From assembly GCF_003121985.1 (NCBI RefSeq), contig NZ_QEWP01000005.1, positions 124,001 to 188,000 of the forward strand: a stretch of 64,000 nt of DNA. The letters run 5' to 3'. The notes below the pieces were generated by a model. That model did not search any database, had not been told where the DNA came from, and saw nothing but the letters and a program-made list of their open reading frames with translations. The translations under genes were made by a program, and so were the position numbers. Positions 35,340-43,012 of the stretch are shown piece after piece (position 1 is the stretch's first letter; every line of letters begins with the position of its first letter). This stretch comes from Marinilabilia rubra. GTDB lineage: Bacteria > Bacteroidota > Bacteroidia > Bacteroidales > Marinilabiliaceae.

Positions 35340-37787
35340 TCAAAACTGATGGAGCGACATACGCGAAAAAAGACGTTTTAAACCAAACATGGCAATACCG
35401 ATAGCGAAAGCAATTAATAGAATTGACGGAAAAAGATAACAAAAATAATCCATTTGATACTGAGCTGTAAATGTCTCAGCCCATGCTGACAGGAGCCCCC
35501 TGGAAGCCGGCAATGCAAGAAGAGCACCTGCTAATACAAAAAAGAAGTAACCGGAGAAAAGAAACCTCAGGTTGGATGCATCAGGTATTCCCATTATTTT
35601 TCTGAGCAAAACGTCCTGTTGACGTGTTGCCACAAGAAAGGAAACTAATCCAGTGAGCCCCAATAAAGATATTACAAGGACTAATATTGAAAAAGCGGTA
35701 GCAAGGGAGCTGTAACGATAATCTTCTTTATAGTAGGATTTGATTCTTTCCTGCAATGGGGTTGATAAAAAAGGGACCTCAGTTTCTGCTTTATCCCAAA
35801 TTCCATTGATTTCCTCAATTGCTGAATTCAGGTTATCAGGGTTTATCCTAACTAAGATACTCCTTGGTTTCTCATTCCTGTCCATTGGAATAAAAATTGA
35901 GGGTCTTAATTGATTTTTCAAACTGCCAAGAAAGAGGTTTTCAACAACTCCGCTAATTTCAAATTCAACCGAAGGTGAATTTCTATGAGTAAGCGTTTTC
36001 AAAGATTCCCCTACAACAGCCCCATCAGGGTTAAGCAAAGTAGCCGCTAACTCATTAACTACAATTTTACTGGAATCATTACTAATTTTACTGGAATCAT
36101 TACTTTCATATTTGCCATTTAGCATCCTGCTCTGCAGGGTTTCGAAAAAAGTGCTATCTACATAATGGACTGCAAAAAGATACAATTTTGTACTATCCCC
36201 GCCTCCTTCAAAATTAAAGGACATAATGGATGTGGGATCACCCGGATTTCGATAGAGCTTACTATAACTTGAGACACCTTCAACATCGGCAATTTCCTTA
36301 AACACCGAATCGGGGTTCCCGTCCAAATAGTGAGCTCTCTCAATCAAAACGAGATTACGGGAATTAAAACCCAAATCCACCTGCTCCACATGTTTTATTT
36401 GTCGCCACATACCAATGGCAGTAGAACTAACAAAGACCGCTACAAATATCTGCACCATTACCAACAAACCACGAAACCAAAGTCCCGGATAAGAAGAAAA
36501 TTTTGTTCTTTCGGCCTGCACTTGTGAGGCCCGGATTTTAGAAAAAACAAAAGCGGGATAAAGTCCTGACATCAGGCCCACACAAAACGTAATAAAAACA
36601 ATCCATGGGAGATTCAATTGCTCCCGGTAATTCTCACTCAAAAATTCGACCCTGAACAAGTTGCTAAAAACAGGCAACATCAATTCCACAAGTACAAGTC
36701 CCAGAAAGAGAGCCACAAAACTAAACAATACCGACTCACTGATAAATTGTCCTACAAGACTCCTGCGAGGGGCCCCAAAAACACGACGTACGCCTGCTTC
36801 CTTGGCCCGATCAAGGGCCCTTGCGGTAGTCAGATTCATAAAATTAAAAGCCGTGACCAATAAAATAAAGAAGGCAACGCCCAAAAAGATAAAAACATAA
36901 ACAGGATTAGCGGTTTCCCCAAGCTCAAAATCCAAATCAGAAAAAAGATAAACCTGTTCCAGAGATTGGAATTCATAATGAAGATTGGTGTGTGAATCCC
37001 CCCCAAATAAGTCCCGGTCTTCTTTTTCCATTTCGGGCTTAAGGTCTTCATTTAAACGAGTGGCAAATGCCTGACTATTTGTTCCTTCTTTAACCCTGAA
37101 ATAAACATAACAAGTCAAGGAAAACCAACTATTAATAACCTGGTCAAAATTATCCTCATAATATTTTCTTAATTCCTTTTCCATAATGGTATAAGGAATG
37201 ACGAAGTTGTACTTCAGATGACTGTTATTTGGTACATCCTGAAAAACCCCTGTCACCTGAAAAGAATCTTCCTCATTAATTCTGATAAATTCCCCAACAG
37301 GATTGCGATTCCCAAATAAACGCGAAGCAGCAGACCGGGATATGGCCACAGAAAATGAATCGGTTAAACATCCCTCTGATTGTCCCAGAAGAAACGGGCG
37401 GGAAAGCACATCAAAAAAAGTAGAATCTGCAAAGATAATTCCTGATTCCAGAGATTTGCCATAGGGACTTTGAACAGGTTTTTCGGAAGCATCAGCTATC
37501 CGGGTAACCGCCTTTGTCTGGTAATATTTTTTTAACTCAGAAGCCATTGCCATTGGGGCAAGCGCTGCATTGACCTTTTCATTTTCAAGCTGCCCCTTGG
37601 TAACAATGCGGTAAATACTTTCGGAATTCTTATAATGCCGATCGAAAGAAAACTGATAAAAAACATATTCAAGCACAAAAATACTCATTGCAATTCCTAA
37701 AGAGAGCCCAAACAAGGTAAGTAAGGAAAAACCTCTGTGCAGGAAAAGCGTCCTAAGAGATATCTTTATGTAGTTAAAAATTCTCAT
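35340..37787 (-). CDS. FtsX-type ABC transporter permease (MacB-like)
   Basis: An 815-residue inner membrane protein of the kind often found in Bacteroidota beside NtrC-type regulators. One N-terminal helix (about 16-38), a MacB-like periplasmic domain, an FtsX domain of three helices (about 290-440; NLTTARALDRAKEAGVRRVFGA), a second periplasmic domain and a second FtsX block at the C-terminus (LTGLVSFLVATRQQDVLLRKIMG). The probable ATPase partner is encoded at 38020, separated by 232 bp holding repeat A copy 6. Whether it exports a substrate or transmits a signal is unknown. Confidence 0.9.
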   Translation of the reverse strand: MRIFNYIKISLRTLFLHRGFSLLTLFGLSLGIAMSIFVLEYVFYQFSFDRHYKNSESIYRIVTKGQLENEKVNAALAPMAMASELKKYYQTKAVTRIADASEKPVQSPYGKSLESGIIFADSTFFDVLSRPFLLGQSEGCLTDSFSVAISRSAASRLFGNRNPVGEFIRINEEDSFQVTGVFQDVPNNSHLKYNFVIPYTIMEKELRKYYEDNFDQVINSWFSLTCYVYFRVKEGTNSQAFATRLNEDLKPEMEKEDRDLFGGDSHTNLHYEFQSLEQVYLFSDLDFELGETANPVYVFIFLGVAFFILLVTAFNFMNLTTARALDRAKEAGVRRVFGAPRRSLVGQFISESVLFSFVALFLGLVLVELMLPVFSNLFRVEFLSENYREQLNLPWIVFITFCVGLMSGLYPAFVFSKIRASQVQAERTKFSSYPGLWFRGLLVMVQIFVAVFVSSTAIGMWRQIKHVEQVDLGFNSRNLVLIERAHYLDGNPDSVFKEIADVEGVSSYSKLYRNPGDPTSIMSFNFEGGGDSTKLYLFAVHYVDSTFFETLQSRMLNGKYESNDSSKISNDSSKIVVNELAATLLNPDGAVVGESLKTLTHRNSPSVEFEISGVVENLFLGSLKNQLRPSIFIPMDRNEKPRSILVRINPDNLNSAIEEINGIWDKAETEVPFLSTPLQERIKSYYKEDYRYSSLATAFSILVLVISLLGLTGLVSFLVATRQQDVLLRKIMGIPDASNLRFLFSGYFFFVLAGALLALPASRGLLSAWAETFTAQYQMDYFCYLFPSILLIAFAIGIAMFGLKRLFSRMSLHQF

Positions 37788-37800
37788 ATTTAATTAATGT

Positions 37801-37936
37801 CAATAGATCGTTAGATTTTTAGATTTAAGATTTAAGACAAACCATATACTGCTATTAACCAAAGCTTTAAGGCAACGACATATGCAATACCAAAAAGTTG
37901 ACTTACAGCTTTTTACAAAAATTTAACGGAGTATTG
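37801..37936 (+). repeat. Dispersed repeat family A, copy 6 (best full-length copy)
   Basis: Runs from CAATAGATCGTTAGATTTTT to TTTAACGGAGTATTG, 136 bp, with the interior shared with copies 1 and 3 (CAAAAAGTTGACTTACAGC). Its left end is 13 bp from the permease start codon, so it separates the permease from the ATPase gene of the same island. Confidence 0.8.
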
Positions 37937-38019
37937 AATGTAATGCACCCTTAAAAAAATGACTAAAGCCGTTTGGTTAAAACCCCTTTACCACATAAAA
38001 AACAACCCCTTGCTATTTA

Positions 38020-38700
38020 CTATCCGGGCTCAGTCACCCTCGAAACCACATGCCCGTCATAAAGAGGAATAATCCGCTGACCATGCCGCGCAGCATCAGA
38101 AGAGTGAGTTGCCATAACAATGGTTTGCCCTGCTTCGTTCAATTCACGAAAAAGATCCAGGAACTCATCACTCTCAGTAGAATTGAGCCGTCCCGTAGGT
38201 TCATCTGCGAAAATAACATCAGGCGAACTACTACAAGCCCTGGCCAGTGCAATTTTTTGCTGAATAAAATCATCCAAACGGCCGGGATATTGACGCCGCA
38301 GATGGGTAAGCCGAAAACGTTCCATTAACTCTTCAACAATCCGTCGTCGTTTTTTCCGTGAATAAGAAATATACAGCAAAGGCATTTCGATATTCTCAAA
38401 AACAGTAAGCTCATCTATCAAATGAATATGCTCAAACACCACAGCAATGTGCTTTCTCCTTAACTTATTTCTGCGGGATTCAGACATATGTGCTACCTCT
38501 GTCCCCTTAAAATAAATCTCGCCCCCGGATGGGACATCCACCAGGCTAAGTAAACCAAGAAGTGTTGTTTTTCCACTTCCTGAAGGCCCTGAAACTACAA
38601 CATACTCCCCTTCTTCAATATCAATGTTGATATTTTGCAAAGCTTGTCTGGCATGCTCGCCCCGTTGATAGACCTTCTGTATATTTCTGGTATGTATCAT
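38020..38700 (-). CDS. ABC transporter ATP-binding protein with non-canonical signature, Q-loop and D-loop
   Basis: A 226-residue ATPase of LolD/MacB size. Walker A is intact (GPSGSGKTT, 38-46), as are Walker B (VIFADEP, 162-168) and the H-loop (His199). But the ABC signature LSGGQ is replaced by LDDFIQQK (142-149), the Q-loop Gln by Glu90 (VVFEHIHLIDEL), and the D-loop by RLNS instead of NLDS. So it probably still binds ATP, while the sandwich-dimer contacts are altered. It is upstream of the FtsX permease, divergent from the NtrC-type regulator, and preceded by two palindromes. Confidence 0.87.
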   Translation of the reverse strand: MIHTRNIQKVYQRGEHARQALQNINIDIEEGEYVVVSGPSGSGKTTLLGLLSLVDVPSGGEIYFKGTEVAHMSESRRNKLRRKHIAVVFEHIHLIDELTVFENIEMPLLYISYSRKKRRRIVEELMERFRLTHLRRQYPGRLDDFIQQKIALARACSSSPDVIFADEPTGRLNSTESDEFLDLFRELNEAGQTIVMATHSSDAARHGQRIIPLYDGHVVSRVTEPG

Positions 38701-38712
38701 ATTGTTATAAAA

Positions 38713-38728
38713 TGTTCGATATTGGACA
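38713..38728. promoter_or_regulatory. Palindromic operator site 1 (TGTTCG-ATAT-TGGACA)
   Basis: The first of three sites matching TGTYCG-N4-CGRACA (one mismatch in the right arm). It lies 13 bp from the ATPase start codon, and its start is exactly 21 bp from the start of site 2. It is probably bound by the adjacent NtrC-type regulator; this is inferred from position and symmetry. Confidence 0.6.
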
Positions 38729-38733
38729 CTACT

Positions 38734-38749
38734 CGTCCGCTCGCGGACA
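38734..38749. promoter_or_regulatory. Palindromic operator site 2 (CGTCCG-CTCG-CGGACA)
   Basis: The most symmetrical core of the three: GTCCGC and GCGGAC with two central bases. Together with site 1 at two helical turns it forms a tandem site between the ATPase start codon and its candidate -7 box. Confidence 0.65.
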
Positions 38750-38778
38750 CTTCAATATTTTAGTGTTGCGTTTAATCG

Positions 38779-38786
38779 CAAATATA
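38779..38786 (-). promoter_or_regulatory. Candidate -7 box TATATTTG of the ABC ATPase gene
   Basis: A perfect TAnnTTTG on the minus strand, about 80 bp upstream of the ATPase start. Palindromes 1 and 2 lie downstream of it, within the leader, where a bound protein would repress. No -24/-12 sigma-54 element was found in this stretch. Confidence 0.45.
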
Positions 38787-38938
38787 ACATCTTGTTTAAA
38801 AGCATATATTGCTTAAAAACCATATTCCTTTATGTAATTACAGATTATCATAAATCCGGCCAAAAATCACAAAAAACTAATAAACAGCACCTTTAGACAT
38901 ACCACCCATAATTTTTTTGTCAAAAACCATTCTAAAAA

Positions 38939-38954
38939 TGTCCGTTTACGAACA
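38939..38954. promoter_or_regulatory. Palindromic operator site 3 (TGTCCG-TTTA-CGAACA)
   Basis: The third copy of TGTYCG-N4-CGRACA, located 30 bp upstream of the -7-like box of the regulator gene, i.e. over its -33 region. This suggests autoregulation. The 210-bp stretch between sites 2 and 3 shows only the -7 box at 38779. Confidence 0.6.
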
Positions 38955-38983
38955 AATAATATATATCATGACCATTTTTTTAA

Positions 38984-38991
38984 TACATTTG
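38984..38991 (+). promoter_or_regulatory. -7 box TACATTTG of the NtrC-type regulator gene
   Basis: A consensus TAnnTTTG 35 bp upstream of the regulator start codon; site 3 sits where the -33 element would be. Confidence 0.5.
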
Positions 38992-39025
38992 AAAACAAGA
39001 GCAAAATCAACATAAACCTATTACT

Positions 39026-40402
39026 ATGGCATCTAAAACAGGGAAAATTCTGGCAGTAGACGACAATACGGACATTCTTTTTGCATTAAAACTGCTCCTG
39101 CGCCCGCATGTGGAACTCATCAGCACAGAAACAAATCCGTCAAATATTCCATCACTTATGAAAGAAACGGATTATGATGCTATTTTACTTGATATGAATT
39201 TCACTCAAGATGCCATCAGCGGAAAAGAAGGGTTTCATTGGCTGAACAAAATCTTAGAAATTGATCCCCAGGCTGTTGTTTTATTCATAACTGCTTATGG
39301 TGATGTTGAAAAGTCGGTTCAGGCGATAAAGGCAGGAGCAACTGATTTTATCATCAAACCCTGGCAAAATGAAAAACTATTGGCAACCATCTCCTCTGCA
39401 ATAAAATTAAGCAGGTCAAGACGTGAAGCCTCAGATCTTAAAGAAAAGCAACGGGAGATCAACACCATTATGGATCAACCTTTTTCCGATTTTATTGGTG
39501 TATCGCCCGGAATGCAGCATGTCTTTAATACCATTAAAAAAGTTGCAGGCACTGATGCAAACGTTTTAATTCTTGGTGAAAACGGAACAGGAAAAGAACT
39601 GGTAGCCAGAGCCCTGCACCGATATTCATTGCGTAAAGATGAAGTTTTCATCAGTGTTGATTTGGGCGCATTGAGTGAAACTCTATTTGAAAGTGAACTA
39701 TTTGGTCACGTAAAAGGTGCTTTTACCGATGCCAAGGCCGATCGTCCCGGACGTTTTGAATTGGCTTCCGGGGGAACCATCTTCCTGGATGAGATAGGAA
39801 ACCTTTCTCTGCCAATGCAGGCAAAGCTTTTAACGGTATTGGAACGAAGAGAAGTAACCCGTGTGGGGGCGAACAAACCTAAATCCATCGACATAAGACT
39901 CATTAGTGCAACCAATATGCCACTGAAACAAATGGCTGCTGAAGACCAGTTCAGGCAGGATCTTATTTACCGTATTAACACCGTTGAAATTGAAATCCCA
40001 CCGCTAAGAGAAAGACCTGAGGATGTTCCATTACTGGCCGATCACTTTTTGAAGATATTCTCTAAAAAATACAATAAGAAAATCAACAAGCTAAGCAATC
40101 AGGTTATCAAGAAATTCAATTCTTACCCCTGGCCGGGAAATGTAAGAGAATTCCAGCATGTCCTGGAAAGAGCCGTAATTATGAGTGATTCTCCAAACCT
40201 GGATGAAAATGACTTTCATCTCTCAGCTCATGGTTCAACAGGAGATGCTTTTGAATTTGAAAGCTACAACCTGGAAGATATCGAGCAAAAAATAATTGAA
40301 AAAGTCATGAGGATGCACAGTGGTAATGTTTCAAAAGCAGCCAGCGACCTTGGCCTTACCAGGACTTCCCTGTATCGTAGAATGGAAAAATATGGCCTTT
40401 AA
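39026..40402 (+). CDS. NtrC-type response regulator (REC, AAA+, Fis HTH)
   Basis: A 458-residue regulator. The receiver domain (1-125) has the acidic pair Asp12/Asp13 and phospho-acceptor Asp56 (ILLDMNF). The AAA+ domain has Walker A ILGENGTGKEL, a sigma-54 contact loop reading GAFTDA rather than GAFTGA (in HVKGAFTDAKADRPGRFELA), and Walker B GTIFLDEIGNL. The Fis-type HTH at the C-terminus is SKAASDLGLTRTSLYRRMEK. It overlaps the kinase gene by 11 bp, so the pair is co-translated. It is the likely binder of the TGTYCG-N4-CGRACA sites. Confidence 0.93.
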   Translation: MASKTGKILAVDDNTDILFALKLLLRPHVELISTETNPSNIPSLMKETDYDAILLDMNFTQDAISGKEGFHWLNKILEIDPQAVVLFITAYGDVEKSVQAIKAGATDFIIKPWQNEKLLATISSAIKLSRSRREASDLKEKQREINTIMDQPFSDFIGVSPGMQHVFNTIKKVAGTDANVLILGENGTGKELVARALHRYSLRKDEVFISVDLGALSETLFESELFGHVKGAFTDAKADRPGRFELASGGTIFLDEIGNLSLPMQAKLLTVLERREVTRVGANKPKSIDIRLISATNMPLKQMAAEDQFRQDLIYRINTVEIEIPPLRERPEDVPLLADHFLKIFSKKYNKKINKLSNQVIKKFNSYPWPGNVREFQHVLERAVIMSDSPNLDENDFHLSAHGSTGDAFEFESYNLEDIEQKIIEKVMRMHSGNVSKAASDLGLTRTSLYRRMEKYGL

Positions 40403-41753
40403 TAATTTCAGAACAAACTACATCATCCGGACTGTACTCCTGACTGTTTCCATCATTGGATTCAGTTATCTGCTGTACAATACGAACCTAACCATGACCC
40501 TGATCCTGGCTGGTTTACTCATATTATTTCAGGTCATCGCCATGATCATTTATGTAGACCGCACCAACCGGGTTTTAAATAATTTTCTGGAGTCTATCCG
40601 CTACTCTGACTTTACCAGAACATTTCAGATTGAAAGCATGGATTCATCGTTCGATAAACTTAAAAAGTCATTCAACGAAGTAATCAAGGATTTTCAAGCG
40701 GTAAGAGCAGAAAAGGAAGAGAACTATTTTTATCTGCAAACAGTTATTCAACACATTGGGATAGCTCTCATCGCATTTCAAAAGGATGGAACCGTAGAGC
40801 TCATTAACAATGCCACCAAGAAACTTTTCCAGGTAAGAACACTGCATAATATTCAGGGGCTCAGGGAGTTCAGCCCGGAAATTGTTCAAAAATTATTAAC
40901 CATAAAACATGGTGAAAAAACGCTTGTAAGAGTCAGAGAGAAAGACGATTTATTGCAACTTGCCATTTACGCAACTGAGTTCAGAATTCACAATCGCACC
41001 ATAATCCTGGTATCTATAAAAAACATTCAGCAGGAGCTGGATGAAAAAGAGATGGAATCCTGGCAGAAGCTGATTCGGGTTCTCACCCATGAGATCATGA
41101 ACTCTATTACGCCCATTTCCTCCCTGTCTTCAACAGTCAAACTATTAATACAAGACATCATAAATTCACTTGAAAATCAGAAAGTTGAAGCCGATGACAC
41201 CGAATCACTCAAAGAAGTGGAGCAAGCACTACAAACCATACACAAAAGAACGGATGGCTTGTTACATTTCGTCAACACCTATCGTAACTTAACAAAAATA
41301 CCCAAACCTAACTTTTCGATATTTAAAGTCACCCATCTTCTTAATAACATACATGAGCTTCATGGGAAAGAAATTAAAGAAAAGGGAATTACCTGTAATG
41401 TCATTGTAGAGCCGGAATCACTGGAATTGTCTGCCGATGAGCATCTGATTGAGCAGGTATTAATCAATCTGGTAAAAAATGCCATTCATGCCCTGGAAGA
41501 AACAGAAAATCCACGCTTGGAAATCACTTCATTCCTGAATCGGCGCGGACGCATAACCATTCAGGTAGCCGACAACGGCAAAGGCATTCTTCCGGATGTA
41601 TTGGATAAAATATTCATCCCGTTTTTCACTACAAAACCACAAGGCTCAGGAATCGGACTCAGTCTTTCCCGCCAGATTATGAGACTGCATGGAGGCAGTA
41701 TTAACGCTTACTCCGAACCGGGAAAAGAGACCAGATTCTCGCTTACTTTTTAG
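40392..41753 (+). CDS. Membrane sensor histidine kinase (NtrY-like)
   Basis: A 453-residue kinase starting MAFNNFRTNYIIRTVLLTV; an upstream in-frame start would lie inside the regulator gene. Two membrane helices (about 12-30 and 36-54) with almost no periplasmic loop, a linker and PAS-like domain (about 100-215), then H-box LTHEIMNSITPISSL, N-box LINLVKNAIHAL, and the ATP-lid motifs DNGKGI and GSGIGLSLSRQIMRLHGG. It should phosphorylate Asp56 of the regulator just upstream. The lack of a periplasmic domain suggests it senses within the membrane or cytoplasm, or through the neighbouring permease. Confidence 0.93.
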   Translation: MAFNNFRTNYIIRTVLLTVSIIGFSYLLYNTNLTMTLILAGLLILFQVIAMIIYVDRTNRVLNNFLESIRYSDFTRTFQIESMDSSFDKLKKSFNEVIKDFQAVRAEKEENYFYLQTVIQHIGIALIAFQKDGTVELINNATKKLFQVRTLHNIQGLREFSPEIVQKLLTIKHGEKTLVRVREKDDLLQLAIYATEFRIHNRTIILVSIKNIQQELDEKEMESWQKLIRVLTHEIMNSITPISSLSSTVKLLIQDIINSLENQKVEADDTESLKEVEQALQTIHKRTDGLLHFVNTYRNLTKIPKPNFSIFKVTHLLNNIHELHGKEIKEKGITCNVIVEPESLELSADEHLIEQVLINLVKNAIHALEETENPRLEITSFLNRRGRITIQVADNGKGILPDVLDKIFIPFFTTKPQGSGIGLSLSRQIMRLHGGSINAYSEPGKETRFSLTF

Positions 41754-41968
41754 AAGTTAGAGTTTTGGTTTTGGCTGAGCATCGTGAGTCGCAGGCCCAT
41801 TTAAGAAGTTTATGCGCAGATCCGGGGTTTGATTGTGGTCTGTAAGGCATTAATCAACTTTAAGGCATAAAAAAACCGGAAGTTTTACACCACCGGAATA
41901 TTATCGTAAATCTTTTACTCGATCAACCCGGATACTCTACCCTGCATTTAAAACCTTATGACCACCGT

Positions 41969-42637
41969 TTAATAACGCTTAGCCATTTGCTGCTTAATCT
42001 CATGCAAACGATTAAACATTACAGCCAGATGAGCATACAATGAGGTATTTTGAACAACAATATCTTCAGGTGTTTTAATGCGAACTGGTGTAAAGTTCCA
42101 AATAGCTTTAATTCCCCCTTCAACCATTAAATTGGCCACCTGCTGGGCACTTTCGGTAGGAACGGTTAAAATACCAATCTCAACACCTTCTTCACGCATC
42201 AGTTTGAAATCATCTATGTGATGAATGGGTACATCCACAATTTCACGACCAACTACTGCCGGATCAATATCAAAAGCTTTTACTACATTCAATCCGTATT
42301 GCTTCAAACCGTGATCATGCAAAAGGGCACGCCCCAAACTACCCGCACCAAAAAGAAAGGCATTATCAACAATTCGGAAACCAAGGAAATCTTCCAGGGC
42401 ATCAATTAAAGGTTCCACTTCATAACCAACCCTTGTTTTTCCGGAAATACCAGTATAGGATAAATCTTTGGTAACCTGAGTTGGATCAACCCCCATGTCG
42501 CCGGCAATATTGGTAGAAGAGATGTAGCGGTCTCCCTTTCTCGAGGCAATTTTCAGGTAAGCCAGATAGCAGGGCATTCGCCGAAGCGCCGGCTCAGGTA
42601 CCAGAAAACTCTTTTTTTTGTTATTTCCTTCCTCCAT
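41969..42637 (-). CDS. rex: Redox-sensing transcriptional repressor Rex
   Basis: A 222-residue Rex: N-terminal winged helix (about 10-85; VPEPALRRMPCYLAYL, SSTNIAGDMGVDPTQVTKDL) and a Rossmann domain with FGAGSLGRALLHDHG for NADH and the C-terminal swapped helix. Rex leaves DNA when NADH/NAD+ rises and usually controls fermentation and respiration genes. I saw no clear TTGTGA-type Rex site in front of the oxidase cluster here. Confidence 0.94.
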   Translation of the reverse strand: MEEGNNKKKSFLVPEPALRRMPCYLAYLKIASRKGDRYISSTNIAGDMGVDPTQVTKDLSYTGISGKTRVGYEVEPLIDALEDFLGFRIVDNAFLFGAGSLGRALLHDHGLKQYGLNVVKAFDIDPAVVGREIVDVPIHHIDDFKLMREEGVEIGILTVPTESAQQVANLMVEGGIKAIWNFTPVRIKTPEDIVVQNTSLYAHLAVMFNRLHEIKQQMAKRY

Positions 42638-42673
42638 GGTTTATTTATAGTATTTGAACCTGATTAGGTTGTA

Positions 42674-42681
42674 CAAATTTA
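42674..42681 (-). promoter_or_regulatory. -7 box TAAATTTG of rex
   Basis: A consensus TAnnTTTG on the minus strand 37 bp upstream of the rex start. No -33 TTG at ideal distance. Confidence 0.45.
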
Positions 42682-42743
42682 ATGAAGTTTTTTATTGCAG
42701 AAAGAAATCAGTAATAAAAAACACCCATCTTCAGGGAACAAAA

Positions 42744-42767
42744 AAAGGACCCTGGAAAAGGTCCTTT
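42744..42767 (-). terminator. Terminator of the tRNA-Val pair
   Basis: On the minus strand AAAGGACC / GGTCCTTT with an 8-nt loop, followed by TTTTTTG, directly after the downstream tRNA-Val. Confidence 0.85.
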
Positions 42768-42775
42768 GTTTTGAG

Positions 42776-42850
42776 TGGGCGATAAAGGATTCGAACCTTT
42801 GACCCCTTGGGTGTAAACCAAGTGCTCTGAACCAACTGAGCTAATCGCCC
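42776..42850 (-). tRNA. tRNA-Val (anticodon TAC), downstream copy
   Basis: A 75-nt tRNA: acceptor GGGCGAT with ATCGCCC, D-arm GCTCAGTTGGTTCAGAGC, anticodon stem CTTGG/CCAAG with loop TTTACAC (anticodon TAC), T-arm AAAGGTTCGAATCCTTT. No encoded CCA. Identical to the upstream copy. Confidence 0.97.
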
Positions 42851-42876
42851 TTTTGAGAAAATAAGTTTAGAATTGG

Positions 42877-42951
42877 TGGGCGATAAAGGATTCGAACCTT
42901 TGACCCCTTGGGTGTAAACCAAGTGCTCTGAACCAACTGAGCTAATCGCCC
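42877..42951 (-). tRNA. tRNA-Val (anticodon TAC), upstream copy
   Basis: Identical to the copy at 42776-42850 and 26 bp upstream of it in the same transcript. It is flanked by an inverted repeat (42851-42863 and 42953-42966) that could pair in the precursor RNA. Confidence 0.97.
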
Positions 42952-42972
42952 CTATTTTTCTCAAAAGCGATG

Positions 42973-43003
42973 CAAATATAGGAGAGTTTTTACCAACCTC
43001 CAA
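42973..43003 (-). promoter_or_regulatory. Promoter of the tRNA-Val pair (TTG-N20-TATATTTG)
   Basis: On the minus strand TTG (43001-43003) and TATATTTG (42973-42980) are 20 bp apart, the same boxes and spacing as the tRNA-Leu promoter. The -33 box is 10 bp past the folC stop codon. Confidence 0.8.
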
Positions 43004-43012
43004 ACAAAATCT

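Noticed and set aside
42731-43003. Open frame of 90 codons across the tRNA-Val pair
   Set aside because: It is made almost entirely of the two identical tRNA genes and their terminator; the repeated peptide is a product of the tRNA duplication.
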